A DNA stretch of 64,000 nucleotides from CAIQPS01 sp963843455 (GCA_963843455.1 CAWJKE010000016.1:371127-435126), one strand, 5' to 3'. Numbered from the stretch's first letter, positions 1 to 8,471 are shown. Translations and numbers: made by a program. Notes: generated by a model from the letters alone, not told the origin.

Positions 1-117
1 CCGCAAGGCGTTGCCGAAGGTGTACCCAAAGCCGCGGGCCAGCGGCTCCACGATGAAGCGGCCCCGGTTCTCGCCGACCGGTTCATGCGTACTATGCGGG
101 GTGGCGAAGTCTAACAA
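1..117 (-). CDS. rpoA: RNA polymerase alpha subunit, N-terminal fragment (cut by window edge)
   Basis: The reverse strand encodes 39 residues that read as the start of the alpha subunit N-terminal domain, including the motif FIVEPLARGFGYTFGNALR near the window edge. This domain dimerises to seed RNA polymerase assembly. I chose a TTG start at 117 because the family N-terminus (MLDFATPH) begins there and a GGAGG lies about 8 bases upstream. It follows rpsD by 16 bases, the normal alpha-operon order. The rest of the gene lies outside the window. Confidence 0.93.
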   Translation of the reverse strand, partial: MLDFATPHSTHEPVGENRGRFIVEPLARGFGYTFGNALR

Positions 118-133
118 GCGGCCCTCCTATGGA

Positions 134-760
134 CTACTTGGAGTACAACTCAACGATGAGCGACTCCTGGACGGGGATGTCGATATCGGTGCGCTCGGGC
201 AGACGAAGGACTTTCCCCACCATGTTGTCGTGGTCCGCCTGCAGCCAGGCCGGTACCGACGCCGTCAGGTCGGTGGCATCTTCCACGACCGTCTTCAAGC
301 CTTCGCTATCCAGAACGGCCACGATGACATCATCTGGCCTCACCCGATACGACGGGATGTTCACCCTGCGGCCGTTGACCATGAAGTGGCCGTGCCGCAC
401 CAATTGCCGGGCCTGACGCCGCGATGCGCCGAAGCCGAGGCGGTACACCACGTTGTCCAAGCGCAGTTCGAGAAGACGCAACAGGTTCTCGCCGGTGATG
501 CCGGACTGCCTGGCGGCCACCCGGTAGTAACCGCGGAACTGCGCCTCGAGCACACCGTAGTAACGGCGGGCCTTCTGCTTCTCACGCAACTGGGTGAGGT
601 ACTCCGACTGCTTACGACGCCGTCCGCGACCGTGGTCGCCCGGCGCATACGCGCGCCGGTCGACGCCGCACTTATCGGTGAGGCACCGTTCGCCTTTGAG
701 GAAGAGCTTCTCGCCCTCCCGCCGGCACTGCTTACACTGTGGAGATCTATCTCTAGCCAT
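134..760 (-). CDS. rpsD: 30S ribosomal protein S4
   Basis: S4 is a primary 16S rRNA binder that nucleates the 30S body. The 208-residue protein has the usual length. Its N-terminus holds four cysteines (residues 9, 12, 26 and 31), the zinc-binding C+ form. An S4 RNA-binding domain follows at about residues 95-155 (LRLDNVVYRLGF and VRHGHFMVNGRRV). It sits between rpsK and rpoA as in most alpha operons. In many bacteria S4 represses this operon, but I saw no specific leader here. Confidence 0.97.
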   Translation of the reverse strand: MARDRSPQCKQCRREGEKLFLKGERCLTDKCGVDRRAYAPGDHGRGRRRKQSEYLTQLREKQKARRYYGVLEAQFRGYYRVAARQSGITGENLLRLLELRLDNVVYRLGFGASRRQARQLVRHGHFMVNGRRVNIPSYRVRPDDVIVAVLDSEGLKTVVEDATDLTASVPAWLQADHDNMVGKVLRLPERTDIDIPVQESLIVELYSK

Positions 761-775
761 TCTCTATGCTCCGCT

Positions 776-1183
776 CTAGACCCTGCGCCGCTTCTTGGGG
801 CGGCAGCCGTTGTGAGGGATCGGCGTGACATCCTTGACACTGGTGATGTCGATGCCGGTGGCCTGGAGCGAACGGATGGCCGTCTCGCGACCGCTGCCCG
901 GTCCCTTGACATAGCAATCGACCTTCTGCAGACCGTGTTCCATGGCCGCGCGAGCGGCCCTTTCCGCCGTCACCTGCGCCGCGAACGGCGTCGACTTGCG
1001 CGAGCCCTTGAAGCCCGCCGAGCCGGCGCTTGCCCACGCGATCACGTTGCCCTCTTTGTCGGTGAGGGTCACGAGCGTGTTGTTGAACGACGTCTTGATG
1101 TAGGCGTTGCCTACCGCGATGCTCTTCCGCACCTTGCGGCGCCGTCCGCGCGGACCGGTGACTGTGCGTTTGGGTTTCGGCAT
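776..1183 (-). CDS. rpsK: 30S ribosomal protein S11
   Basis: S11 forms part of the 30S platform near the mRNA exit path. The 135-residue product has the usual basic N-terminus, the SFNNTLVTLTDKEGNVI segment and the conserved C-terminal motif DVTPIPHNGCRPKKRRRV. It starts with ATG at 1183. It lies between rpsM and rpsD with short spacers, so it is cotranscribed with them. Confidence 0.97.
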   Translation of the reverse strand: MPKPKRTVTGPRGRRRKVRKSIAVGNAYIKTSFNNTLVTLTDKEGNVIAWASAGSAGFKGSRKSTPFAAQVTAERAARAAMEHGLQKVDCYVKGPGSGRETAIRSLQATGIDITSVKDVTPIPHNGCRPKKRRRV

Positions 1184-1230
1184 ATTCCTTGACTCCGTCC
1201 CTAGTTATTCCTTGCAGGCCCGCCCGCCGG

Positions 1231-1608
1231 CTAGACCCGCACCTTCTTCTTGACGCCGACGGTCGGCTTGTGGCCCTTGCGCACACGCGCGTTGGTCTTG
1301 GTGCGCTGTCCGCGAACAGGCATGCCCCGGCGATGGCGGATACCCCGGTAGCAGCCGATCTCCATGAGCCGTTTGATGTTCTGGCTGCGCTCGCGGCGCA
1401 GATCGCCTTCCACCGTGACGTTCTCTTCGATATAGCCGCGCAGCCGGATCTCTTCGTCTTCGGTGAGGTCCTTGACGTGCGTATTGGGGTCGATCTTCAC
1501 AGCCGAGAGGATCTTGTTGGACGTCGAGCGGCCGATCCCATACACATAGGTAAGACCGATCTCGACCCGCTTCTCCCGGGGGAGCGTGACACCAGCGATA
1601 CGAGCCAT
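1231..1608 (-). CDS. rpsM: 30S ribosomal protein S13
   Basis: S13 sits in the 30S head and contacts the 50S subunit and P-site tRNA. I chose the ATG at 1608 (MARIAGVTLPREKRVEI), preceded by AGGAG, over a longer upstream frame with no family resemblance. This gives 125 residues. The helix-hairpin-helix segment TYVYGIGRSTSNKIL and the basic tail with GQRTKTNARVRKG are typical. Confidence 0.97.
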   Translation of the reverse strand: MARIAGVTLPREKRVEIGLTYVYGIGRSTSNKILSAVKIDPNTHVKDLTEDEEIRLRGYIEENVTVEGDLRRERSQNIKRLMEIGCYRGIRHRRGMPVRGQRTKTNARVRKGHKPTVGVKKKVRV

Positions 1609-1627
1609 ACTCTTCTCCTGCCTCCCC

Positions 1628-1741
1628 TTACCCTTGCCGCTGCTTGTGACGCGGGTTCTGGCAGATGACATGCACCACGCCACGCCGCCGCACTATCTTG
1701 CACTTTTCACACATCGGTTTGACCGACGCTCTGACTTTCAT
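1628..1741 (-). CDS. rpmJ: 50S ribosomal protein L36
   Basis: This is a 37-residue reading frame starting with ATG at 1741 and ending in TAA at 1628. It translates to MKVRASVKPMCEKCKIV followed by a basic tail with CQNPRHKQRQG. The two CxxC-type cysteines, a third cysteine and the terminal His mark the zinc-binding C+ form of L36. It lies between infA and rpsM, the standard place for this gene. Confidence 0.95.
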   Translation of the reverse strand: MKVRASVKPMCEKCKIVRRRGVVHVICQNPRHKQRQG

Positions 1742-1754
1742 CTACGTCCTTCCT

Positions 1755-1976
1755 CTACTTGAACCGGTATGTGATCCGACCGCGGGTCAGATCGTACGGG
1801 GACAATTCCACTTTTACCCTGTCGCCCGGTAGGATGCGGATATAGTTCATGCGCATCTTCCCAGAGATGTGAGCGAGTATCTCCAACTCGTTGTCGAGTT
1901 TCACCCTGAACATGGTGTTAGGCAAGGCTTCGACGACCTCGCCTTCGAGCTCGATGGCTTCTTCTTTAGGAGACAA
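1755..1976 (-). CDS. infA: Translation initiation factor IF-1
   Basis: IF-1 occupies the ribosomal A site during initiation and modulates IF-2 and IF-3. The 73-residue protein is a single OB fold with the usual segments EGEVVEALPNTMFRVKL, GKMRMNYIRILPGD and SPYDLTRGRITYRFK. It begins the infA-rpmJ-rpsM-rpsK-rpsD-rpoA run. A promoter-like extended -10 lies about 45 bases upstream, so it may also be expressed separately from map and secY. Confidence 0.96.
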   Translation of the reverse strand: MSPKEEAIELEGEVVEALPNTMFRVKLDNELEILAHISGKMRMNYIRILPGDRVKVELSPYDLTRGRITYRFK

Positions 1977-2017
1977 GTTCGCCCACTTTCAGACCCCTGC
2001 CCAAACACCGGCCGCCT

Positions 2018-2026
2018 ATCATAGCA
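2018..2026 (-). promoter_or_regulatory. Candidate extended -10 promoter for infA
   Basis: Read on the minus strand the site is TGC-TATGAT, with the TG one base upstream of the hexamer as in extended -10 promoters. It lies in the 65-base gap between map and infA, about 42 bases before the infA start. No good -35 is visible. The same TGC-TA core appears upstream of several other genes in this window. Confidence 0.45.
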
Positions 2027-2041
2027 CAACGCTCCATCCCG

Positions 2042-2812
2042 CTAGACTACCGGTACTTCAGAGATGGTAAGGATGCGCGGCCCGCTATTGGTGATGGCGA
2101 CCGTGTGCTCGAAATGCGCCGAAAGACTGCCGTCCCGAGTGTAGATGGCCCAGCCGTCGTCGCCCATCTCCACGGGGTAGTCACCGGCGTTCACCATCGG
2201 CTCGATGGCCAGCACCATGCCCTCCCGTAACTCGGGACCCTGTCCTGGGGGCCCGAAGTTTGGCACCTGTGGGTCTTCGTGCATGTCCCGGCCCACACCA
2301 TGGCCGACCATGCTCTGCACCACTGAGTAGCCGTGCGATTCGGCGTGGGTCTGGACGGCATGGGAGATGTCGCCCACTCTCTTGCCCACCTTGCATTGCT
2401 CTATACCCCGCATGAGCGACTCCTGAGTGACCCGCAGCAGCCGACGGGCCTCTTTGGATATCTCCCCGACGGGGAAGGTCATGGCGGCGTCGGCGATGTA
2501 CCCCTCCATCGTCACACCCACATCCACACCGAGAATGTCGCCCTCGCTCAGACGCACCTTGCCCGGTATGCCGTGCACCACCATAGAGTTGGGGGAAGCA
2601 CAGATGGACCCCGGGAATCCCCGGTAGCCCTTGAAGGTGGGCACGCCACCCTTCGCTCGTATGTACTTCTCCGCCAACTTATCCAACTCTCTCGTAGTCA
2701 CGCCCGGTCGTATCTCCCGAGCCATCAGCTCCAGGCAGCCCCCGACCACGGCTCCCGCGCGGGCCATCTTCTCGATCTCGGCCGGTGACTTCCTGATAAT
2801 CACTATCGTCAA
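2042..2812 (-). CDS. map: Methionine aminopeptidase type I
   Basis: This enzyme removes the initiator Met from nascent proteins in the cytoplasm. The 256-residue protein shows all five metal ligands of the family: D97, D108, H171 (GHGVGRDMHED), E204 (AIEPM) and E235 (FEHT). There is no N-terminal SH3 or zinc extension, so it is the short form. Its start overlaps the adk stop by four bases (ATGA), which suggests translational coupling. The secY-adk-map-infA order is common in Gram-positive spc operons. Confidence 0.97.
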   Translation of the reverse strand: MTIVIIRKSPAEIEKMARAGAVVGGCLELMAREIRPGVTTRELDKLAEKYIRAKGGVPTFKGYRGFPGSICASPNSMVVHGIPGKVRLSEGDILGVDVGVTMEGYIADAAMTFPVGEISKEARRLLRVTQESLMRGIEQCKVGKRVGDISHAVQTHAESHGYSVVQSMVGHGVGRDMHEDPQVPNFGPPGQGPELREGMVLAIEPMVNAGDYPVEMGDDGWAIYTRDGSLSAHFEHTVAITNSGPRILTISEVPVV

Positions 2813-3471
2813 ACATCCGCCGGTCCGAGGGCCATCTGAATGTCTTCATAAACTGCGTCGGGCGCCTTGGCGCCGTCGATACGCGCTACCACGCCGGCTC
2901 CGTCGTAGTAGTCGATGAGCGGCTCGGTCTGGTTGCGGTAGACCTCCAGGCGGTTCCGGACCGTCGCTTCGCTGTCGTCGACCCGCTGGTATAGCTCACC
3001 ACCGCAGATATCGCACACGCCCTCCACCTGGGGCTTGTTGAACGTCACGTGGAATGGCGCCTGGCACGAGCGGCAGATGCGCCGGCCGCTCAGCCGGCGG
3101 ACCAGGTCTTCTTCGTCCACCAGGATTACGACGACCTTGCTGATGGCCCGATCGAGCTCGTCGAGGGCTGCGTCCAAAGCCTCGGCCTGCGGGATGGTGC
3201 GGGGAAAACCGTCCATCAAGAAGCCCTTGGCCGTGTCCGCCTCCTGCAACCGGTCTTTGACGATGCCGATGACCACACTGTCGGGCACCAGGTCGCCGGC
3301 GTCCATGTACCTCTTGGCCTCCAGCCCCATGGGAGTCTGGTTCTTCACGGCCCCGCGCAGGATGTCGCCGGTGGAGATGTGGGGTATGTCGTAGTCGGCC
3401 ACGATGCGGCCGGCCTGCGTGCCCTTGCCCGCTCCGGGGGGTCCAAGAAGGACGAGATTGAACTGGCTCAC
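2809..3471 (-). CDS. adk: Adenylate kinase, zinc-type lid
   Basis: Adenylate kinase interconverts ATP plus AMP and two ADP. The 220-residue protein begins with the P-loop GPPGAGKGTQ (residues 10-19) and has GFPRT at about 88-92. Its long LID domain carries four cysteines (C133, C136, C153, C156), the zinc-binding form usual in Gram-positive bacteria. It lies between secY and map and overlaps map by four bases. Confidence 0.97.
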   Translation of the reverse strand: MSQFNLVLLGPPGAGKGTQAGRIVADYDIPHISTGDILRGAVKNQTPMGLEAKRYMDAGDLVPDSVVIGIVKDRLQEADTAKGFLMDGFPRTIPQAEALDAALDELDRAISKVVVILVDEEDLVRRLSGRRICRSCQAPFHVTFNKPQVEGVCDICGGELYQRVDDSEATVRNRLEVYRNQTEPLIDYYDGAGVVARIDGAKAPDAVYEDIQMALGPADV

Positions 3472-3502
3472 GCTACAGATCTCCCTATTTGTAGGCCGGG
3501 CG

Positions 3503-4747
3503 TCACTTGAGGAAGCCCTCGTAGTGGCGCATGAGCAACTGCGATTCCATCTGCTTCATCGTGTCGAGCGCGACCCCGACGACGATCAGCAGGGACGTGC
3601 CTCCGAAGTAGAACGGCAGGCCGGTGACCCGGATGAGCACCGTTGGCAGGAGCACGATGGCCGCCAGGAAGAGGGCCCCCGGCAGCGTGATCCGCGTGAG
3701 CACCCGGTCGAGGTACGCGGCGGTGGGACGTCCGGGGCGGATGCCCGGGATAAAGCCACCATACTTCTTGAGGTTGTCCGCCTGGTCGATCGGGTTGAAC
3801 TGCACCGCGGTGTAGAAGTATGTGAACAGGATGATCAGGATCACCTCGGCCAGGATGTACCACCAGGAGCTCGGACCGATCACCCGGGCGAGGCTCTTGG
3901 TCCAGCCCCACGGCGCCATCTGGGCCAGGGTCACCGGGAACAGAAGGACCGACGAGGCAAAGATGACCGGGATGACCCCCGCCATGTTGATGCGCAAGGG
4001 CAGGTAGGTGCTCTGCCCGCCGTAGACCTTTCGTCCGACGACCCGCTTGGCGTACTGCACCGGGATGCGGCGCTGGCCCTCGGTGACGTAGATGACGAAC
4101 GCCACCACGGCCACTGAGATGACAGCCATCAGGATCCAGTATCCGGGGTTGAGGGTCAGCAGTTTGGAGACGCCGGCCGGAAGCCGGGACACGATGCTGG
4201 CGAAGATCATAAGCGAGATGCCGTTCCCGATACCGCGCTGGGTGATCAACTCGCCCATCCACATCACCAGAGCCGTGCCCACGGTGAGCGTCAATACGAT
4301 CAGGTAGAAGTTCAGCGGCTGGAGCCCGTCGGGGAAGGCGCCGTAGCTCTTGAACAAGAAGACAAAGCCGATGGCCTCGATGAGGGCCAGGATCACGGTG
4401 AAGTAGCGGGTGTACTGGTTGACCTTCTTCTGCCCCGCCTCGCCCTCTTTCATCAGCTGTTCCAGCTTTGGCACCACCATCGTCAGAAGCTGCATGATGA
4501 TGGACGCGGTGATATACGGCATGATCCCCATGGCGAAGATGGCAACGCGTTGCAGCCCGCCCCCCGTGAAGAGGTTGTAGAAGTCGAATACACCGCCGGT
4601 GTTGAACATCGACTTGATCGCTTCGACGTCGACCCCAGGCACCGGAATGTAGCAGCCCAGCCGGTAGATCGCGATGATCATGGCCGTGAAGAGCAGCTTC
4701 TTCCGGAGATCCGGCAGCCTCCAGGCGTTGAGGAGCGATTGCAGCAT
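3503..4747 (-). CDS. secY: Preprotein translocase subunit SecY
   Basis: SecY is the channel of the Sec translocon in the cytoplasmic membrane. The 414-residue protein has about ten hydrophobic segments. Recognisable family blocks are RLGCYIPVPGVD near the N-terminus, MGIMPYITASIIMQLL around residue 75-90, GIGNGISLMIFASI and the QYAKRVVGRK cytoplasmic loop. It is encoded between rplO and adk. Its partner SecE is encoded at 32200-32550. Confidence 0.97.
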   Translation of the reverse strand: MLQSLLNAWRLPDLRKKLLFTAMIIAIYRLGCYIPVPGVDVEAIKSMFNTGGVFDFYNLFTGGGLQRVAIFAMGIMPYITASIIMQLLTMVVPKLEQLMKEGEAGQKKVNQYTRYFTVILALIEAIGFVFLFKSYGAFPDGLQPLNFYLIVLTLTVGTALVMWMGELITQRGIGNGISLMIFASIVSRLPAGVSKLLTLNPGYWILMAVISVAVVAFVIYVTEGQRRIPVQYAKRVVGRKVYGGQSTYLPLRINMAGVIPVIFASSVLLFPVTLAQMAPWGWTKSLARVIGPSSWWYILAEVILIILFTYFYTAVQFNPIDQADNLKKYGGFIPGIRPGRPTAAYLDRVLTRITLPGALFLAAIVLLPTVLIRVTGLPFYFGGTSLLIVVGVALDTMKQMESQLLMRHYEGFLK

Positions 4748-4783
4748 CAGGCTGTCACCTCTTTAGAACCCGTTGAAGCATCC

Positions 4784-5257
4784 TCAGATGACTTCCGCCG
4801 TGCCACCGGCAGCCTCGATCTTCGCGAGCGCGGTCGCGCTGAAGCCGTGCGCCTTGATGGTGAGCGGGTGACTGAGTTCGCCGTTGGCCAGGATCTTGAC
4901 CCGTTCGTCCAGCTTCTTGATGATGCCTCGCTCGAGCAGGGTCTCGGGAGAGACCACTTCGCCCTCGGCGAAGCCTTCCAGCCGGGACAGGTTGACCGGG
5001 GTGGTGTAGGTCCGGAACGGACCGATGGCCATCGCGGTCTTGGCGTTGGGGCCGCGCAGTTTGGGCAGCCTCATGTGCAGCGGCATCTGGCCGCCTTCGT
5101 ACCGGGCCGAGATCTGACCGCCCGACCGCTGCTTGGAGCCCTTGTGGCCCCTGCCGGAGGTCTTGCCCACGCCGGAGCCCTCGCCGCGTCCCACGCGTTT
5201 GCGCGAATGCTTTGCCCCCGGATCGGGGCGCAGGTTGTGAAGGAAGACGTCTCCCAT
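4784..5257 (-). CDS. rplO: 50S ribosomal protein L15
   Basis: L15 is a late-assembly protein of the large subunit. The 157-residue product has the typical glycine- and arginine-rich N-terminal tail (KRVGRGEGSGVGKTSGRGHKG) and a globular C-terminal half ending in the KIEAAGGTAEVI motif. It is preceded by rpmD with a two-base gap and followed by secY, the canonical spc order. Confidence 0.97.
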   Translation of the reverse strand: MGDVFLHNLRPDPGAKHSRKRVGRGEGSGVGKTSGRGHKGSKQRSGGQISARYEGGQMPLHMRLPKLRGPNAKTAMAIGPFRTYTTPVNLSRLEGFAEGEVVSPETLLERGIIKKLDERVKILANGELSHPLTIKAHGFSATALAKIEAAGGTAEVI

Positions 5258-5259
5258 CT

Positions 5260-5451
5260 CTATCCTTTGTCTTCGACGTCGACCACTTCCACCGTGACCA
5301 TGTACTCGACCTTGTGCACCATGCCCCGGATGGCCGGAGAATCCTCGTGGTACACGGTCTGGTTCATGCGGCTGATGCCCAGGGCATCGAGAGTGGCCTT
5401 GTGGTCTTTCTTACGGTTGATGCGGCTCTTGACCTGCGTGATCTTCAGCAT
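5260..5451 (-). CDS. rpmD: 50S ribosomal protein L30
   Basis: L30 is a small two-helix, three-strand protein of the large subunit. The 63-residue product has ITQVKSRINRKKDHKATLDALG and the tail MVHKVEYMVTVEVVD, both characteristic. It lies between rpsE (four-base gap) and rplO (two-base gap), so translational coupling is likely. Confidence 0.95.
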   Translation of the reverse strand: MLKITQVKSRINRKKDHKATLDALGISRMNQTVYHEDSPAIRGMVHKVEYMVTVEVVDVEDKG

Positions 5452-5455
5452 GCCG

Positions 5456-6025
5456 TCACGCTCCGGTCCCGGCGACAGGGGCGGCAGCCGGGGCGGCCGC
5501 AGGCGCGGCTTCCCCTACCGGTCCTTTGCCCAGGATCTCCCGGACGGTCTTGCCACGCTGGAGAGCGATGTCTTCGGGACGCCGTAGACTGCGGAGCCCT
5601 TGCTCGGCGGCCCGCACCATGTTGATAGGGTTGGTGGTGCCAAGGCATTTGGTGAGTACGTCCTTGACTCCGCCCAGTTCCAGCAGGGCCCGCACGCCGC
5701 CGCCGGCGATGACGCCGGTACCGGCCGAGCACGGACGCAACAGCACTTTGCCGGCGCCGTAATGGCCGAGTACCTCGTGAGTGATGGTGCTGCCGTGCTT
5801 GGGTACGACAAACAGGTTCTTGCGGGCGTCCTCGATGGCTTTCTGGATGGCCAGGGGGACCTCTTTTGCCTTGCCGTAGCCGATGCCCACCGTGCTCTCG
5901 CCGTCGCCGACGGCCACCAGGGCCGTGAACGAAAAGCGCCGGCCGCCCTTGACTACCTTAGCCACGCGGTTGATGTGGATCACGCTCTCCTGAAGGTTAA
6001 GCGAATCTGCCTTGATCTGCGCCAA
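5456..6025 (-). CDS. rpsE: 30S ribosomal protein S5
   Basis: S5 lies at the mRNA entry side of the 30S subunit and helps decoding accuracy. I chose a TTG start at 6025 (MAQIKADSLNLQESVIHI) because a GAGAGAGGT lies just upstream and a longer ATG frame would overlap rplR by over 30 bases with non-family sequence. This gives 189 residues. The S5 domain (VVKGGRRFSFTALVAVGDG) and the C-terminal fold are intact. The protein ends in an Ala/Pro-rich tail of about 20 residues. Confidence 0.95.
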   Translation of the reverse strand: MAQIKADSLNLQESVIHINRVAKVVKGGRRFSFTALVAVGDGESTVGIGYGKAKEVPLAIQKAIEDARKNLFVVPKHGSTITHEVLGHYGAGKVLLRPCSAGTGVIAGGGVRALLELGGVKDVLTKCLGTTNPINMVRAAEQGLRSLRRPEDIALQRGKTVREILGKGPVGEAAPAAAPAAAPVAGTGA

Positions 6026-6044
6026 AGTGCTACCTCTCTCTCCC

Positions 6045-6401
6045 TCAGAAGTCCAGGCCGCCCTGGCGGGCTCCATCCGCCAGAGCTTTTACTCGTCCGT
6101 GATACAGATACGGGCCCCGGTCAAAGACTACCCGCTCGACGCCGGCCGCCTTGGCCCGTTCCGCCACCAACTGCCCCACTTTGGCGGCCAGATCGGTCTT
6201 GGACAGACCTTTCTCGGTCACGTGCACCGTGGAGGCGCTGGCGAGGGTCCGGCCGGTCCCGTCGTCGATAACCTGCGCCCACATCGCCCGGTTCGACCGG
6301 AAGACCGAGAGGCGCGGGCGCTCGGAAGTGCCCCGTACCTGACTCCGCACGCGGATCGCGCGCCGGGCGCGCGTCCGCATCTTGCGTTCTTCAATACTCA
6401 T
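6045..6401 (-). CDS. rplR: 50S ribosomal protein L18
   Basis: L18 binds 5S rRNA and brings it into the central protuberance with L5. The 118-residue protein has the basic N-terminus with RARRAIRVRSQVRGTSERPRL and the segments SNRAMWAQVIDD and VFDRGPYLYHGRVKALADGAR. It starts with ATG at 6401, shortly after the rplF stop, and is followed by rpsE. Confidence 0.96.
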   Translation of the reverse strand: MSIEERKMRTRARRAIRVRSQVRGTSERPRLSVFRSNRAMWAQVIDDGTGRTLASASTVHVTEKGLSKTDLAAKVGQLVAERAKAAGVERVVFDRGPYLYHGRVKALADGARQGGLDF

Positions 6402-6416
6402 TTCGTCCTCTTCCTG

Positions 6417-6950
6417 CTAAGCCCGCTTGCCGACCTTGCGCCGCACGACTTCGCCCTCGTACCGGATGCCTTTGCCTTTGTAGGGCTCGGGCTGCCGGAT
6501 GGAGCGGATGTTTGCGGCCACCTGACCGACCCGCTGCTTGTCGATGCCCCTTATCACGATCTGGGTGGGAACGGGCACATCGAACTCGATGTTTTCGGGA
6601 GGTTCGACCACGACCGGGTGTGAATACCCGACCAGGATCTCCAGATCGGTGCCTTTCTTCGAAGCTCGGTAGCCAACGCCCTGAATCTCGAGCTTCTTCT
6701 GGAAGCCCGTGGTGACTCCGGTGACCATGTTCGAAAGCAGCGTCCGGGTAAGGCCGTGGAGCGAACGGTTCGTTCCCGAATCGTTCGGCCGGGTCACGGT
6801 CATGATGCCGTCGGCGATGGCGATCTGCATGTTGGGGTGCACGTCCATGGCCAGGCGGCCCTTGGGGCCCTCGACAGCCACGTTCGTGCCGGTGATGGTG
6901 ACGTCCACGCCGGCCGGAATGCTGATGGGTGCTCTTCCTATCCTCGACAT
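6417..6950 (-). CDS. rplF: 50S ribosomal protein L6
   Basis: L6 lies near the sarcin-ricin loop where elongation factors dock. I placed the start at the ATG at 6950 (MSRIGRAPISIPAGV) rather than five codons upstream, because the family begins there. This gives 177 residues. The duplicated L6 fold ends with the conserved segment PEPYKGKGIRYEGEVVRRKVGK. It lies four bases downstream of rpsH. Confidence 0.97.
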   Translation of the reverse strand: MSRIGRAPISIPAGVDVTITGTNVAVEGPKGRLAMDVHPNMQIAIADGIMTVTRPNDSGTNRSLHGLTRTLLSNMVTGVTTGFQKKLEIQGVGYRASKKGTDLEILVGYSHPVVVEPPENIEFDVPVPTQIVIRGIDKQRVGQVAANIRSIRQPEPYKGKGIRYEGEVVRRKVGKRA

Positions 6951-6954
6951 AGCG

Positions 6955-7353
6955 TCACCATACAAAGCAGACGACTTCGCCGCCCACTCCCAGTCGTTGT
7001 GCTTCCCGGGCGGTCATCAGACCACTAGACGTGGAGATGACGGCCGTGCCCAGACCCCCAAGGACCTTCGGCAGATTGTCTTTCTTCGCGTACATCCGGC
7101 GACCCGGCTTGCTGACCCGCTTGATCTGCGAGATCACCCGACGACGGCCATCGGTGTACTTGAGCTCCACCACCAGCGTGTCGAAGCTACCGTCCTTGAC
7201 CACTGCGTACGACATGACGTAGCCCTCGTCCTTGAGAACACGCGCCAGCTCCACCTTCTGAGCGGAGGACGGCATCTCCACCTTGGCCTGGAGCGCCTTG
7301 TTGGCGTTCCGGATGCGGGTGAGCATGTCGGCTATGGGATCGGTGTGAGACAT
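6955..7353 (-). CDS. rpsH: 30S ribosomal protein S8
   Basis: S8 is a primary binder of the 16S central domain and a translational repressor of the spc operon in enteric bacteria. The 132-residue product begins SHTDPIADMLTRIRNAN and ends with the family block STSSGLMTAREAQRLGVGGEVVCFVW. It lies between the zinc-type S14 gene and rplF. Confidence 0.97.
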   Translation of the reverse strand: MSHTDPIADMLTRIRNANKALQAKVEMPSSAQKVELARVLKDEGYVMSYAVVKDGSFDTLVVELKYTDGRRRVISQIKRVSKPGRRMYAKKDNLPKVLGGLGTAVISTSSGLMTAREAQRLGVGGEVVCFVW

Positions 7354-7361
7354 GATCCCTC

Positions 7362-7547
7362 CTACCAGCTCGACTTGGTGACGCCGGGGATGAGTCCCTG
7401 GTGCGCCAGATCACGAAGACAGATGCGGCACACGCCGAAACGGCGGACGTAGGCTCGCGGCCGGCCACACCGACGGCACCGGTTATTGGCCCGGACGGCG
7501 TACTTCTGCGGACGCTGTGCCTTGGCGATCATTGATTTCTTTGCCAT
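7362..7547 (-). CDS. rpsZ: 30S ribosomal protein S14, zinc-binding type Z
   Basis: This 61-residue protein is the short, zinc-binding form of S14. It has RCRRCGRPRAYVRRFGVCRICLRDLA, that is two CxxC pairs around residues 24-43, and the ending GLIPGVTKSSW. S14 sits in the 30S head. It lies between rplE and rpsH, where the C+ form is usually found in Gram-positive bacteria. Confidence 0.97.
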   Translation of the reverse strand: MAKKSMIAKAQRPQKYAVRANNRCRRCGRPRAYVRRFGVCRICLRDLAHQGLIPGVTKSSW

Positions 7548-7566
7548 TCGCTGCTGCTCCTATCCT

Positions 7567-8115
7567 TCAGCTCTGCCGGAAGGGCATGCCCATCAACTTG
7601 AGGAGTGCCCGTCCCTCGTCGTCCGTTTTGGCCGTCGTCGTGATAGCGATATCCAACCCCCGGAGCCGGTCGATCTTGTCGTAGTCGATCTCCGGGAAGA
7701 TGATCTGCTCCTTGACACCCAGGTTGTAGTTGCCCTGCCCGTCGAAACTCTTGGGCGAGATCCCCTGGAAGTCGCGGATGCGGGGCAGGGCGATGCTGAT
7801 GAGGCGGTCGAGCATCTCGTACATGCGGTCGCCGCGCAGCGTGACCCGTAGCCCGACCGGCATGCCGGCGCGCAGCTTGAAGTTGGCCACCGATTTCCGG
7901 GCCCGGCGCAATTGCGCCTTCTGTCCGGTGATCTGGCCCAGTTGAATCGCCGCTTCTTCCATCTGCTTGGCGTCTTGAGTGCCCGCTCCGACACCCATGT
8001 TGAGCGTGACCTTGGTCACTCTCGGCACCTGCATGATGCTCTTGTAGCCGAACTGCTCGCGCATGGCCGGGACGATATCGCCACGGTATTTCTCTTTTAG
8101 TCTGGGGACTGCCAT
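7567..8115 (-). CDS. rplE: 50S ribosomal protein L5
   Basis: L5 binds 5S rRNA and contacts the P-site tRNA and S13. The 182-residue product has the usual length and the family blocks QVPRVTKVTLNMGVG, RKSVANFKLRAGMPVGLRVTLRG and FDGQGNYNLGVKEQIIFPEI. It lies two bases downstream of rplX and upstream of the S14 gene. Confidence 0.97.
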   Translation of the reverse strand: MAVPRLKEKYRGDIVPAMREQFGYKSIMQVPRVTKVTLNMGVGAGTQDAKQMEEAAIQLGQITGQKAQLRRARKSVANFKLRAGMPVGLRVTLRGDRMYEMLDRLISIALPRIRDFQGISPKSFDGQGNYNLGVKEQIIFPEIDYDKIDRLRGLDIAITTTAKTDDEGRALLKLMGMPFRQS

Positions 8116-8117
8116 CG

Positions 8118-8471
8118 TTAACCCTTATCCACCTGGACGTTACATTTCTTGCAGTAGCGGACCTTGTCGTCGCCTTCCACGCGCACGCCCACACGCACGG
8201 CCTGGCTACAACTGGGGCATACCAGCTTGACGTTGCTGATATGGATCCCGGCTTCGCGCTCGATGACGCCGCCCTGCGGAGTCTTCTGCGAGGGGCGGAC
8301 GTGGCGCTTGATGAAGTTCACCCGCTCGATCACGACCCGCTCGTCGGCCGACATCACACGCAGCACCTTGCCGCGCTTGCCGTTCTGCTTGCCCTGGATC
8401 ACCTCGACGGTGTCGCCCTTCTTGATACGGAAGCGCTTGGCCCGCGGCTCAGCCTTGGCGTTCTTGGCCAT
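8118..8471 (-). CDS. rplX: 50S ribosomal protein L24 with zinc ribbon-like cysteines
   Basis: L24 initiates 50S assembly. I prefer the ATG at 8471 over the in-frame GTG at 8474, since GGAGG lies 7 bases upstream of the ATG. It gives 117 residues and a one-base TGATG overlap with the rplN stop. The KOW motif is IKKGDTVEVIQGKQNGKRGKVL. The C-terminal half carries CPSC and CKKC pairs that could bind zinc, as in many Gram-positive L24 proteins. Confidence 0.95.
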   Translation of the reverse strand: MAKNAKAEPRAKRFRIKKGDTVEVIQGKQNGKRGKVLRVMSADERVVIERVNFIKRHVRPSQKTPQGGVIEREAGIHISNVKLVCPSCSQAVRVGVRVEGDDKVRYCKKCNVQVDKG